Assembly: GCA_003241685.1 (NCBI GenBank)
Contig: QFPJ01000008.1
Span: forward strand, 1 to 64,000
Length of the DNA stretch: 64,000 bases
DNA from: Sphingopyxis macrogoltabida
GTDB lineage: Bacteria > Pseudomonadota > Alphaproteobacteria > Sphingomonadales > Sphingomonadaceae
Direction: 5' to 3'
Shown: piece by piece, positions 34,944 to 45,028 of the stretch
How the letters are laid out: the number at the start of each line of letters is the position of its first letter
Numbering within the stretch: the first letter of the stretch is position 1
Notes under the pieces: generated by a model
Seen by the model: only the letters and a program-made list of their open reading frames with translations
Told to the model about the DNA's origin: nothing
The model's database searches: none
Position numbers and translations under genes: made by a program

Positions 34944-35381
34944 ATGCTCTTCGCGTCCCGTCCGTCGTGCATCACGCGCCTGCTCGTCATCGAGGATGAT
35001 CCGCTTGTCGCATTCGACAATGAGCGGACGCTGAAACATGGCGGCTATCATGTCGTGGCGACCGTCGATTCGGGGGAGGCGGCCATCGCCGTTCTCGCCG
35101 ATCAACAGGTCGACGCGCTGGTCCTCGACCTGGGCCTGGCGGGGCAGATGAGCGGGCGCGACGTGGCGCGGATCGCGCGCGATCGCGGCATCGCGGTGTT
35201 GCTGGTGACGGGGCAGTGCCCCGCCGACGCCGCCGACATCGCCGTCGCCTGCCTCGGCAAGCCGCACAGCGCATCGGCGCTGGTGGCGGCATTGAAGGCG
35301 GTGGAGCGGATGACATGCCACAACAAGCCGCCGCGCAAGGTCAGCGGCCTCACCACCTTCTGGCGGCCCGAAGCGGTCTGA
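34944..35381 (+). CDS. Single-domain response regulator (receiver domain)
   Basis: A 145-residue stand-alone receiver. It has VIEDDPLVAFD (acidic pocket) near residue 18, ALVLDLGLAG with the phosphoacceptor Asp near residue 62, VLLVTGQ with the conserved Thr near residue 85, and CLGKPHSASAL with Lys near residue 105. There is no output domain. The ATG at 34944 follows AAAGGAG by six bases; a Met at 34921 is less likely. No histidine kinase is nearby, so it is an orphan regulator. Similar proteins take part in the general stress or phosphorelay pathways of alphaproteobacteria, but the partner is unknown. Confidence 0.85.
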   Translation: MLFASRPSCITRLLVIEDDPLVAFDNERTLKHGGYHVVATVDSGEAAIAVLADQQVDALVLDLGLAGQMSGRDVARIARDRGIAVLLVTGQCPADAADIAVACLGKPHSASALVAALKAVERMTCHNKPPRKVSGLTTFWRPEAV

Positions 35382-35528
35382 CCGCTATTCCGCGCACGGT
35401 TCGCCCCGCGCGATGCTTTGCCGAGCAATAAGCGGCTTCCAATTTGGTCCCAAGGCTTTAGGCCTTCTCTCTCGCATCGCGCATCTGAATGGCGCTTGAG
35501 AGGGGATAGCTGTTTGCAGCCTGATACG

Positions 35529-36845
35529 ATGACACCGCCGCCGCAGAACTGGTGGAACAGCATCCAACCCTATCTGGAACGGACGTCGATTGCGGCTTTC
35601 CTGCTCGGCCTTTCGTCGGGCTTTCCCTACGCGATGATCGGAGCGACGCTCACAACGCGTCTCGCGCAGGACGGTATAGACAAAAAAACGGTCACCGCAT
35701 TCACTTTGGCCTTTCTCGTCTACAATTTAAAGCCGTTGTGGTCGTGGGTAGTCGATGGAGTCCGGCTACCCGTCCTTGGACATATGGGACAGCGCGTATC
35801 ATGGATGATCGTCGCGTCGGCCTTCGTGATTGCGGCAGTGGCGAACTTGGCGTTGCAGGATCCCAAGGCCGATATTCTTCAGACAGCGGTTGCCGCCATT
35901 CTTGTCGGTTTAGCGGGTGCGACTTTCGACATTGTGATCGACGCGTATCGCATAGAGATACTAAAACCGGAACAACTCGGCATCGGATCGGGAATGAGCC
36001 AATATGGCTGGCGGATCGGGTCGGCGGGTGCTGGCGCCCTAGCATTGTATCTAGCGGCCCGACATGGGTGGGAAGCGGCCTATCTGGCCTGTGCGCTCTT
36101 CGCATTGCCGGCTGTGATGGCGGCCTTGTGGCTGGGAGAACCCGACCGGCATCGCGACCCGGCTGAGCGAAAGGGCGGGAGCGCCATTTTCCAGTCGATC
36201 GTCGGGCCCTTCACCGAATTTTTTCATCGGCAAGGCGCGTGGCTCGTCTTGCTTTTCATTCTCGTGCACAAAATTGGCGACACGCTCGCCAATTTGACGT
36301 TTCGCCTGTTGTTCGACGACCTCGGCTATACCAATGACGAGATTGCGATCTATGATGTTGGTATAGGTTTTTGGGCCTATCTGATCGGGATTTTCGTCGG
36401 CGGCATCATGTATGCGCGCATGGGTATGAAGCGCTCTGTACTGGTCAGCCTTGTCCTGATGGCGGTGTCGAACTTCAGTTTTGCCTTGTTAGCGGCCACT
36501 GGCAAAAGCAACATCGGCATGGCGGGCGCGATCGGGTTCGAAAATTTTGCCAGCGGAATCGGCGGCGTCGTTGTCGTCGCCTATTTTTCTGCGCTTTGTG
36601 ATCTCCGTTTCACGGCCGCGCATTATGCCCTGATTTCTTCGGCGGCGAGTATTGTCGGCCGTTTCGTTACGGGCACGACTGCGGGCACACTGATTGAACA
36701 GTTCGGTTACGTGGACTTCTACCTGTTAACGACTGCGGCGGCTCTACCCGGTGTGCTTCTTTTCTGGTGGATGATGCGCACTGGGCTTGTCGATCTTTCG
36801 GTGGGCACGGCAGGTACTGAACGTCCTGGCGCTTCTCCCGGCTAG
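35529..36845 (+). CDS. ampG: AmpG-like MFS permease
   Basis: A 438-residue transporter with about 12 helices of the PAT/AmpG type. The N-terminus LGLSSGFPYAMIGATLTTRL and the helix 4-5 loop GATFDIVIDAYRIEIL are characteristic of AmpG, which imports cell-wall muropeptides for recycling; FVGGIMYARMGMKRSV follows in the second half. The ATG at 35529 gives a normal start, and an in-frame ATG at 35418 is rejected as non-family. Codon third positions are visibly richer in A/T (for example ATA, CTA, TTA codons) than in its neighbours, suggesting recent acquisition. The stop TAG overlaps the folC stop in a CTAG palindrome. Confidence 0.85.
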   Translation: MTPPPQNWWNSIQPYLERTSIAAFLLGLSSGFPYAMIGATLTTRLAQDGIDKKTVTAFTLAFLVYNLKPLWSWVVDGVRLPVLGHMGQRVSWMIVASAFVIAAVANLALQDPKADILQTAVAAILVGLAGATFDIVIDAYRIEILKPEQLGIGSGMSQYGWRIGSAGAGALALYLAARHGWEAAYLACALFALPAVMAALWLGEPDRHRDPAERKGGSAIFQSIVGPFTEFFHRQGAWLVLLFILVHKIGDTLANLTFRLLFDDLGYTNDEIAIYDVGIGFWAYLIGIFVGGIMYARMGMKRSVLVSLVLMAVSNFSFALLAATGKSNIGMAGAIGFENFASGIGGVVVVAYFSALCDLRFTAAHYALISSAASIVGRFVTGTTAGTLIEQFGYVDFYLLTTAAALPGVLLFWWMMRTGLVDLSVGTAGTERPGASPG

Positions 36846-38188
36846 CCCGGCAATTCGCCGTTGCGTTCCAGCGCGTCGCCGACGAGGTAAAGCGAACCGC
36901 CAATCAGGATGTGGCGCGCGGGATCGTCGGCGGCGAGCGCGCGGACCGCGGCGGACAGGTCGGGTGCCGACTGTGCATGGGCGATGCCCGCCTGCTGCGC
37001 CATCGCGGTCAGATCGGCGGGGGCGTGATGGTCGTGGCCCTCCACGGGCACGGCGACGATCCGCGCGACATGCGGTGCCAGGCGGTGCAGAAATCCTGCC
37101 GCGTCCTTGTTCGCCAGCATGCCGACGATCAGGTCGATGGGCGCGCTGCGGGCCAGCGAGGCGCCCAGGAAATCGGCGAGGCGGTCCGCCGCGTCCAGAT
37201 TATGCCCGCCATCGACCCACAGATTGGCACCCTGGGGCAACAGGGCGGTCAGCGCGCCGGGGCCAAGCAACTGCATCCGGCCCGGCCAGTGCGCGGCGGC
37301 GACGCCGCGCGCGATCGCGGCCGCGTCGGGCCGCGGCGCCGGGGCCAGGTGCAGCATCGCAATGGCCAGCCCGGCGTTGCAGCGCTGGTGCGCGCCTGCC
37401 ATGCGCGGTGCCAGCGCGTCGATAACGACATCGCCGGACAGCCAGCGAAAGGCATCGCCCTCGGGCTCGACATGCCAGTCGCGGCCCTCGGCCAACAGCG
37501 GAACGCCGGCCGCCGCCGCCCGTTCGGCGATGATCGCGGCGATGGGATCGGGATAGGCGAGTGTCGCCAGTTTCGTGCCCGGCTTGACGATGCCGGCCTT
37601 TTCCCACGCGATGCGGACGGCGGGATCGTCCGGCGTTCCGGCTTCGGGCGCGAGCAGGAAGGCTTCATGGTCGATGCCGAGCGAAGCGATGCCGCAGACG
37701 GCGGGTGCGGGAATGACGTTGGTGGCGTCAAGCCGTCCGCCCAGCCCGACCTCGATGATGCAATCGTCGGCGGGAACGCGCGAAAAGGCCAGCAGCGCGG
37801 CGGCGGTCGTCACCTCAAAGAAACTGGCCTGCAAGCCTTCGGCCTGCTCCAGCACCTCGCCCAGCAGAGCCGCCAGATCGGCATCGTCGATCAGCGCCCC
37901 GGCCAGCCGAATCCGCTCGTTGAACCGGACGAGGTGGGGACTGGTATAGGCATGGACCCGCCGGCCCTGCGCTTCCAGGATGGCGCGCAGAAAGGCGCAG
38001 GTCGACCCCTTGCCATTGGTGCCCGCGACATGGAAGGTGCGCGGCAGCCGCTGCTGCGGATTGCCCAGTCGTTCGCAAAGCTCGGCGATGCGCTCGAGGC
38101 CCAGGATGTCGCGCCCCGGCGACAGCGCGGCAAGACGGTCGAGCTGGGCCTGGACGGCGGGGTTGGAGCTATGGGCGTGGTCGGGCAT
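36842..38188 (-). CDS. folC: Folylpolyglutamate/dihydrofolate synthase
   Basis: A 448-residue Mur-ligase-like enzyme that joins glutamate to folates, and dihydropteroate to glutamate. Motifs: the P-loop HVAGTNGKGSTCAFL near residue 52, TSPHLVRFNERIR near residue 80, EVGLGGRLDATN near residue 143, and the C-terminal domain VDGGHNLDAADRL near residue 315. It is last in the pyrF-trpFBA-accD-folC block, separated from accD by a repeat. The gene order accD-folC is shared with many proteobacteria. Confidence 0.93.
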   Translation of the reverse strand: MPDHAHSSNPAVQAQLDRLAALSPGRDILGLERIAELCERLGNPQQRLPRTFHVAGTNGKGSTCAFLRAILEAQGRRVHAYTSPHLVRFNERIRLAGALIDDADLAALLGEVLEQAEGLQASFFEVTTAAALLAFSRVPADDCIIEVGLGGRLDATNVIPAPAVCGIASLGIDHEAFLLAPEAGTPDDPAVRIAWEKAGIVKPGTKLATLAYPDPIAAIIAERAAAAGVPLLAEGRDWHVEPEGDAFRWLSGDVVIDALAPRMAGAHQRCNAGLAIAMLHLAPAPRPDAAAIARGVAAAHWPGRMQLLGPGALTALLPQGANLWVDGGHNLDAADRLADFLGASLARSAPIDLIVGMLANKDAAGFLHRLAPHVARIVAVPVEGHDHHAPADLTAMAQQAGIAHAQSAPDLSAAVRALAADDPARHILIGGSLYLVGDALERNGELPG

Positions 38189-38228
38189 GGTTGAGCCTTG
38201 ATGGGTACGGTGCGGCTTCTCGCGCCTT

Positions 38229-38303
38229 CGTCACGCCGGACTTGATCCGGCATCCACTGCCGCGCCGCCGATTGGCCCCCGGATCAAGCCCGGAGTGACG
38301 AAA
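38229..38303. repeat. REP-like palindromic repeat (CCGGA-type)
   Basis: Left arm GTCACGCCGGACTTGATCCGG, split by position, and right arm CCGGATCAAGCCCGGAGTGACG, as in the copies at 10301 and 40010. It fills the accD-folC intergenic region. Confidence 0.7.
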
Positions 38304-38327
38304 GGAGGAATACGCCTCGGCCGCTTC

Positions 38328-39175
<848 letters not shown>

Positions 39176-39179
<4 letters not shown>

Positions 39180-39967
39180 GCGGCGATCTCCTTTGCGCCG
39201 TGAATAGCATCGGCGAGCGAACGGGTGAAGGCTTCGACATGCGGCGCCGCGGCGTCGCCATGCTGGGCGATGATGTCGATGAAGGCCGACCCGACGACCA
39301 CGCCATCGGCGACGCGCGCGATCTGCGCGGCCTGATCGGGGGTGCGGACGCCAAAGCCGACGGCGACGGGCAGGTCGGTCGCGGCCTTGAGCCGCGTCAC
39401 CGCCTCCTCGATGCTCGCCTGGGCGGCCTGTTGCAGCCCGGTGATCCCGGCGACCGAGACATAATAGAGAAAGCCGCCCGCGCCATCGAGCACGGCGGGC
39501 AGGCGCGCCGGATCGGTGGTGGGCGTCGCAAGACGGATCAGGTCGACGCCGGCGGCGCGAAGCGCGGGGCCGAGTTCGGCATCTTCCTCGGACGGAATAT
39601 CGACGCAGATGATCCCGTCGACGCCCGCCTTCGCGCACTCGGCGGCGAACCAGTCGGGGCCGCGCACCGTCATCGGATTGGCATAGCCCATCAGGACGAG
39701 CGGCGTTCCGGGGTGCCGCTGGCGAAAGGCGGCGGCGATCGCGAACAGGTCGGCGGTACTCGTCCCCTTGGCGAGACTGCGCAGGTTGGCGGCCTGAATG
39801 GCCGGGCCGTCGGCCATCGGGTCGGTGAAGGGCATGCCGAGTTCGATCACATCGGCGCCCCCGGCGACGAGGGCGTCGAGGTTCGCGGCGGTGTCGCCGT
39901 CACCGCCGGTGATGAAGGCGACGAGCGCGGGGCGCGGTTTGGCGAAGGCGGAAGCGAAGCGGGTCAT
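39176..39967 (-). CDS. trpA: Tryptophan synthase alpha subunit
   Basis: A 263-residue TrpA that cleaves indole-3-glycerol phosphate and channels indole to TrpB. Catalytic Glu is in [20 protein letters not shown] near residue 42, in parts, and Asp in [12 protein letters not shown] near residue 122. The phosphate loop is [13 protein letters not shown] near residue 208. The ATG at 39967 starts [10 protein letters not shown]; an upstream start would add repeat-derived residues. It overlaps accD downstream and is separated from trpB by a repeat. Confidence 0.95.
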
Positions 39968-40009
39968 ACGGCTCTGCCTTCGCCAAATTCCGGCCGATTT
40001 CCCTGTTGC

Positions 40010-40084
40010 GTCATCCCGGGCTCGATCCGGGATCCATTCACGCAGCGTCGGACCCATGGATCCCGGATCAAGTCCGGGATGACG
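40010..40084. repeat. REP-like palindromic repeat (CCGGA-type)
   Basis: GTCATCCCGGGCTCGATCCGGG (in parts) on the left and CCCGGATCAAGTCCGGGATGACG on the right give the best-preserved member of the family in this window. It lies between trpB and trpA within an operon, where such elements can stabilise or attenuate transcripts. Confidence 0.72.
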
Positions 40085-40112
40085 ATGATGGATGTGTCGC
40101 GCCGATTTTCCA

Positions 40113-41324
40113 TCACAATTCCACCCCCAGCGCCTCGGCGACCGTGAAAATATCCTTGTCGCCGCGGCCCGAGCAGTTGACGATGATGATCTTGTCCTTG
40201 CCCAGCGTCGGCGCGATGCGTTCGGCGGCGGCGATCGCGTGCGCGCTTTCCAGCGCGGGGATGATGCCTTCGAGCTTGGTCAGCTTCTGGAAGCTTGCCA
40301 GCGCCTCGGCATCGGTGACGGGTTCGTAGCGGACGCGGCCGATGTCGTGGAGCCAGCTATGTTCGGGGCCGATGCCCGGGTAGTCGAGGCCAGCCGAGAT
40401 GCTGTGCGCCTCGGTGATCTGGCCGTCCTCGTCCTGCAGCAGATAGGTCTTGTTGCCGTGGAGAATCCCGGGGCGACCGCCCGCGAGGCTGGCGGCATGC
40501 TTGCCGTCGAGACCTTCGCCCGCGGCTTCGACGCCGATGATCTCGACGTCCGTGTCGTCGAGGAAGGGATGGAACAGCCCGATCGCGTTCGACCCGCCGC
40601 CGACGGGAGCGATCAGCATGTCGGGCAGGCGGCCCTCGGCCTCGAGAATCTGTTCGCGCGCTTCGTCGCCGATGACCGACTGGAAGTCGCGGACGAGTTC
40701 GGGATAGGGGTGCGGCCCGGCGACGGTGCCGATGATGTAGAAGGTGTCGTGGACGTTCGCGACCCAGTGGCGCAGTGCCTCGTTCATCGCGTCCTTCAGC
40801 GTCCTGGCGCCGCTTTCGACCGCGACCACTTCGGCACCGAGCAGTTTCATGCGGAACACGTTGGGCTGTTGCCGCGCGACGTCGACCGCGCCCATGAAGA
40901 TGGTGCAGGGCAGGCCGAACAGCGCCGCGACGGTCGCGGTCGCGACGCCGTGCTGGCCCGCGCCGGTTTCGGCGATGATCCTGGTCTTGCCCATCCGCTT
41001 GGCGAGCAGGATCTGGCCGATGCAATTGTTGATCTTGTGCGCGCCGGTGTGGTTGAGATCCTCGCGCTTCAAGTAAATCTTTGCGCCACCAAGCTGCTCG
41101 GTCAGTCGCTCGGCGAGCCACAGCGGGCTCGGGCGGCCGACATAATGTTTGAGCAGATAGTCGAACTCCGCCTTGAACGCCGGGTCGGCCTGTGCGGCGC
41201 GATAATGGCGTTCAAGGTCGAGGATCAGCGGCATCAGCGTTTCGGCGACATAGCGGCCGCCGAACTGGCCGAAATGGCCGCGTGCGTCGGGCTGGGTGCG
41301 GAGGCTGTTGGGTAAGTCGGTCAT
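40113..41324 (-). CDS. trpB: Tryptophan synthase beta subunit
   Basis: A 403-residue PLP enzyme joining indole to serine. The PLP lysine is in [15 protein letters not shown] near residue 95, and the phosphate-binding loop is [12 protein letters not shown] near residue 240. [15 protein letters not shown] opens the catalytic domain. The ATG overlaps the trpF stop (ATGA). Gene order trpF-trpB-trpA matches other alphaproteobacteria. Confidence 0.96.
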   Translation of the reverse strand: MTDLPNSLRTQPDARGHFGQFGGRYVAETLMPLILDLERHYRAAQADPAFKAEFDYLLKHYVGRPSPLWLAERLTEQLGGAKIYLKREDLNHTGAHKINNCIGQILLAKRMGKTRIIAETGAGQHGVATATVAALFGLPCTIFMGAVDVARQQPNVFRMKLLGAEVVAVESGARTLKDAMNEALRHWVANVHDTFYIIGTVAGPHPYPELVRDFQSVIGDEAREQILEAEGRLPDMLIAPVGGGSNAIGLFHPFLDDTDVEIIGVEAAGEGLDGKHAASLAGGRPGILHGNKTYLLQDEDGQITEAHSISAGLDYPGIGPEHSWLHDIGRVRYEPVTDAEALASFQKLTKLEGIIPALESAHAIAAAERIAPTLGKDKIIIVNCSGRGDKDIFTVAEALGVEL

Positions 41325-41962
41325 CGCCCGGCCGCTTTAAGGAATGCGGCGATCTTGTCCACATCCTTGACGCCCGGCGCGCTTTCGACGCCCGACGACA
41401 CGTCGACCAGCGGCGCGCCGGTTTCGGCTATCGCCTGCGCGACATTGGCGGGATTCAGCCCGCCCGCAACACCCCAGTCGCCCGCATGGCGATGCCCGGC
41501 GAGCAGCGACCAGTCGAAGCGGGTGCCTGTGCCCCCCGGCAGCGCCTGCGCGGGCGCGTCGTACAACAGGCGATCGGCGACGGCGGCATATCGCCGCGCG
41601 CGGTCGAGCGCGGCGGCATCGCGGATCCCGACCGCCTTCCACGCCTCGGCGCCGGTTTGCGCCTTCACCGCCGCGAGCAGGTCGGGCGCTTCGTCGCCGT
41701 GAAACTGGATCGCGTCGGGGCGCACCTGGTCCCAGACCGCGCCGATGATCGCGGGCGCGGGGTTGACCAGCAGGACGACGGTGCGGACGCGCCCGTCCGC
41801 GCGGCGGCGCAGGTCGGCCGCCGTCTGCAACCCCACGTGCCGCGGGCTGGGTTCATAATGGACGAAGCCGATATGCGTCGCGCCATGCCGGATGGCGGCA
41901 TCGACCGTTTCCGGCGTCGACAGGCCGCAGATTTTGACGAGAGGGGGCATGGGCTTGCTCAT
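41321..41962 (-). CDS. trpF: Phosphoribosylanthranilate isomerase
   Basis: A 213-residue (beta/alpha)8 isomerase, third step of tryptophan synthesis. Catalytic Cys is in [12 protein letters not shown] near residue 12. [12 protein letters not shown] is at about residue 88, RLLYDAPA supplies the general acid Asp, and [15 protein letters not shown] and [15 protein letters not shown] form the phosphate site. The ATG at 41962 was taken; an internal Met four codons later is also plausible. A palindromic repeat separates it from pyrF. Confidence 0.95.
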   Translation of the reverse strand: MSKPMPPLVKICGLSTPETVDAAIRHGATHIGFVHYEPSPRHVGLQTAADLRRRADGRVRTVVLLVNPAPAIIGAVWDQVRPDAIQFHGDEAPDLLAAVKAQTGAEAWKAVGIRDAAALDRARRYAAVADRLLYDAPAQALPGGTGTRFDWSLLAGHRHAGDWGVAGGLNPANVAQAIAETGAPLVDVSSGVESAPGVKDVDKIAAFLKAAGR

Positions 41963-41967
41963 CTGGT

Positions 41968-42059
41968 CGTCATTGCGGGCGGAGCGAAACGCGCTCCACC
42001 CATCGAGGCCGCCCGGCGACCGGAGATTGCGTCGTCGCCTTCGGCTCCGCGCAATGACG
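41968..42059. repeat. Palindromic repeat (CATTGCG-type)
   Basis: CGTCATTGCG at the left end and CGCAATGACG at the right end enclose GC-rich inner stems such as GGAGCGAAACGCGCTCC. This is a third repeat family, seen once here, between pyrF and trpF. Confidence 0.65.
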
Positions 42060-42079
42060 CGGGGAAGGGGAAGGGCTGT

Positions 42080-42754
42080 CTAAAGTGTCGCCTCGATCGC
42101 GCGAGCGGCCAGGTCTGGGTCGCCCGACTGGCTGATCGGGCGGCCGACGACCAGGATGGAGGCGCCGTCGGCCATCGCCTGCGCCGGGGTGACGATGCGT
42201 TTCTGGTCGCCAGCCTTGCCGTTCGCGGGGCGGACGCCGGGGACGACGAAAAAGCCGCCCGGCCACGCCTTGCGCGCCGCCTTCACCTCCTGGCCCGAAC
42301 AGACGATGCCGTCGACGCCCGATTCGCGCGCCAGCGCGGCGAGGCGCACGACCTGGTCGTGCGGGGTGCCGCCGACGCCGATGTCGTCGAGATCGGGGCC
42401 GTCGAGGCTGGTGAGCACGGTGACGGCGACCACCTTTGTCTGCGTTCCCGCCACCGCCTTCGCCTCCTCCAGCATCGCGCGTCCGCCGGCGGCGTGCACG
42501 GTCAGGATCGTCGGTTCGAGCGGCCGCAGCGCCTGAATTGCCTTGGCCACGGTGTTGGGAATATCGTGCAGTTTCAGGTCGAGAAAGATCGGCAGGCCGA
42601 TCTTCGCCATTTCATGCACCCCGTGGTGCCCGTTGGCGCAGAAGAATTCGAGGCCGAGCTTCAGCCCGCCGACATGGTGACGAACCTGCTGCGCGAGCGT
42701 CAGCGCGGCGTCGAGGTGCGGGGTGTCGATCGCCAGGTAGAGGGGTGATGTCAT
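42080..42754 (-). CDS. pyrF: Orotidine 5'-phosphate decarboxylase
   Basis: A 224-residue OMP decarboxylase, last step of UMP synthesis. The catalytic tetrad is in IFLDLKLHDIPNTVAKA near residue 55 (D-x-K-x2-D). The phosphate-binding end is VVPGVRPANGKAGDQKR and SILVVGRPISQSGDP. The ATG overlaps the lapA-like gene stop (ATGA). Confidence 0.95.
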   Translation of the reverse strand: MTSPLYLAIDTPHLDAALTLAQQVRHHVGGLKLGLEFFCANGHHGVHEMAKIGLPIFLDLKLHDIPNTVAKAIQALRPLEPTILTVHAAGGRAMLEEAKAVAGTQTKVVAVTVLTSLDGPDLDDIGVGGTPHDQVVRLAALARESGVDGIVCSGQEVKAARKAWPGGFFVVPGVRPANGKAGDQKRIVTPAQAMADGASILVVGRPISQSGDPDLAARAIEATL

Positions 42755-43128
42755 GGCTTGTCCGTCCGGAAAAGGTCGGTGGGTGCAGGCGGAATATCGT
42801 TCACCGGGGCGGGCGCCGCGGGGCTGGGCACCGATGCTGGCGCCGGCGGCGGCGCCGGGTCGACCGGCCGATTGGCCAGCGCGCGCAGGTCGGCAAGCTG
42901 CCGCTCGCTATTGTCGAGCCGGCGATTGAGCGTCCAGCGCGTCGCGCGCAGCGCGATCCAGGTCGGGATGCTGCCAATCAGGAAGGAGGCGAGGATCAGC
43001 ACCGGCAGCTTGGTGTCGAGCACCTGCCCCGGCCAGATCGTGACCGTGACGGCGATCCAGTTCGCCATCGCGAAGACGACGAGTACCGCCGTCAGGAAAA
43101 TCCAGATGATGGTCCGAACAACACCCAC
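42751..43128 (-). CDS. lapA: LapA-domain inner membrane protein
   Basis: A 125-residue protein with two membrane helices (about residues 5-22 and 42-60) and the LapA/DUF1049 pattern, including ANWIAVTVTIWPGQV between them and LRATRWTLNRRL after the second. The C-terminus is Pro/Ala-rich. In E. coli LapA works with LapB in controlling LPS synthesis; no LapB is near here, so the role is inferred. Upstream of pyrF, with overlapping stop and start. Confidence 0.85.
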   Translation of the reverse strand: MGVVRTIIWIFLTAVLVVFAMANWIAVTVTIWPGQVLDTKLPVLILASFLIGSIPTWIALRATRWTLNRRLDNSERQLADLRALANRPVDPAPPPAPASVPSPAAPAPVNDIPPAPTDLFRTDKP

Positions 43129-43201
43129 GTTCCTGCTCCTCTCTGGCCCCCCGTCGATCTTCTAGGCGAGATCGCCGCGGCTTTCCAGCCTTGCGCGCCG
43201 A

Positions 43202-44518
43202 TCAGGCTTTCCCGAACACCCGCGCAAAGATCGTGTCGACATGCTTCAGATGATAATCGAGATTGAACAGCTCGGTCAGCTGGGCGGGCGACAGGCGCGC
43301 GGTCACATCGGCGTCGGCCTTCAGCAGTTCGAGCAGCGACAGGGCACCGTCCGATTCCCACACCTTCATCGCGTTGCGCTGCACCAGCGCATAGCTGTCC
43401 TCGCGGCTCGCGCCGGCCTGCGTCAGCGCCAGCAGGACGCGCTGCGAATGGACGAGGCCGCCCATGCGGTCGAGATTCTTCTGCATCCGTTCGGGATAGA
43501 TCAGCAGCTTGTCGATCACGCCGGTGAGCCGCGCGAGCGCGAAGTCGAGCGTGATCGTCGCATCGGGACCGATGAAGCGTTCGACCGACGAATGGCTGAT
43601 GTCGCGTTCGTGCCACAGCGCGACATTTTCCAGCGCCGGTGTCACCGCGCTGCGGACCATGCGGGCAAGCCCCGTCAGATTTTCGGTCAGCACCGGGTTG
43701 CGCTTGTGCGGCATCGCCGACGAGCCCTTCTGGCCCGGCGAGAAATATTCCTCGGCCTCCAGAACCTCGGTGCGCTGAAGGTGGCGGACTTCGGTCGCGA
43801 GCCGTTCGATCGATCCGGCGATCACGCCCAGCGTCGCAAAGAACATCGCATGACGGTCGCGGGGGATGACCTGCGTCGAAACCGGCTCGACCGCGAGGCC
43901 CAGCTTCGCCGCGACATGCGCCTCGACGCGCGGGTCTATATTGGCGAAGGTGCCGACGGCGCCCGAAATGGCGCAGGTGGCGATTTCGGCCCGCGCCGCG
44001 ACGAGCCGCGCCTTGCAGCGGTCGAATTCGGCATAGGCCTGCGCCAGCTTCAGCCCGAACGTCACGGGTTCGGCATGGATGCCGTGGCTGCGCCCGATGG
44101 TCGGGGTCAGCTTATGCTCCTCGGCGCGGCGGCGGATCGCGGCGAGCAGCGCGTCGAGATCGGCGAGCAGGAGATCGGCGGCCTGCGACAATTGGACTGC
44201 GAGCGCGGTGTCGAGCACGTCCGAACTGGTCATGCCCTGATGCATGAAGCGTGCTTCGTCGCCGACATGTTCCGCGACCCAGGTCAGAAAGGCGATGACG
44301 TCATGCTTGGTCACGGCCTCGATCGCGTCGATCGCGGCGACGTCGATCACGGGGTTGGTCGCCCACCAGTCCCACAAGGCCTTGGCCGCCGACGGCGGCA
44401 CGACACCCAGTTCCGCGAGCGCCTCGGTCGCATGGGCTTCGATCTCGAACCAGATCGACAGGCGATTCTCGGGCGACCAGATCGCCGTCATGTCCGGACG
44501 GGCGTAGCGCGGAACCAT
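43202..44518 (-). CDS. purB: Adenylosuccinate lyase
   Basis: A 438-residue fumarase/aspartase-superfamily lyase acting twice in purine synthesis. The flexible signature loop is [16 protein letters not shown] near residue 265, with the catalytic Ser. [15 protein letters not shown] near residue 90 and [16 protein letters not shown] near residue 138 carry the other active-site residues. The ATG at 44518 ([10 protein letters not shown]) is the family start. It is 73 bases upstream of the LapA gene on the same strand. Confidence 0.95.
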   Translation of the reverse strand: MVPRYARPDMTAIWSPENRLSIWFEIEAHATEALAELGVVPPSAAKALWDWWATNPVIDVAAIDAIEAVTKHDVIAFLTWVAEHVGDEARFMHQGMTSSDVLDTALAVQLSQAADLLLADLDALLAAIRRRAEEHKLTPTIGRSHGIHAEPVTFGLKLAQAYAEFDRCKARLVAARAEIATCAISGAVGTFANIDPRVEAHVAAKLGLAVEPVSTQVIPRDRHAMFFATLGVIAGSIERLATEVRHLQRTEVLEAEEYFSPGQKGSSAMPHKRNPVLTENLTGLARMVRSAVTPALENVALWHERDISHSSVERFIGPDATITLDFALARLTGVIDKLLIYPERMQKNLDRMGGLVHSQRVLLALTQAGASREDSYALVQRNAMKVWESDGALSLLELLKADADVTARLSPAQLTELFNLDYHLKHVDTIFARVFGKA

Positions 44519-44716
44519 TGAATTTCCTTCCTTTTATGTCACGTCGTCGCGGAATCTCGGCGGATGAACGACAGGGCGCCCCGTAGCAGGGGCAAAGCGT
44601 TTCGCCAATCGCGGCCCATTGGCAACTATCGCGAAAGCTGGGTGGTTGACCCCATGCATCTTCAGAAAGGCGACCATTCCCCTACGGAGCGTCGCCACCC
44701 TAACAGGAGTAGAACT

Positions 44717-44986
44717 GTGCTGAAACAAATGCTTATCATCGGCGCCGCCGCGATTTCCTTTCCGGCCGTTGCCCAGACGACCGATCCCACCGCGGCCGAA
44801 CCCGCACCGACGACGCAGCCCGAGCCCGTGACCGAAGAGCAGCCGGCGCCAACAGATACGCCCGCGCCGACCGACGAAACCGCTCCGACCGACGAAACCG
44901 CGCCCACGGACGAGACCGCTCCGACGGACGAAGAAAAGCCGGCCGACGAAACCCCGACGGAAGAGGCAGAGCCCACCCCGGGTTGA
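44717..44986 (+). CDS. Small secreted Pro/Thr/Glu-rich protein, paralogue of the next gene
   Basis: 89 residues from a GTG start with GGAG eight bases upstream. A signal peptide is nearly identical to that of the following gene: both begin LKQ, then LIIGAAAISFPAVAQTTDP here. The mature protein is four repeats of a PTDETA-type motif in an acidic, Pro-rich and probably disordered chain, with no EF-hand. It looks like a duplicate that lost or never had the C-terminal calcium-binding domain. Its function is unknown, perhaps periplasmic. Confidence 0.7.
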   Translation: MLKQMLIIGAAAISFPAVAQTTDPTAAEPAPTTQPEPVTEEQPAPTDTPAPTDETAPTDETAPTDETAPTDEEKPADETPTEEAEPTPG

Positions 44987-45028
44987 TCCGGGAACGCTCT
45001 CCCCATCCCCCTGAAAAGGAGTAAGACC

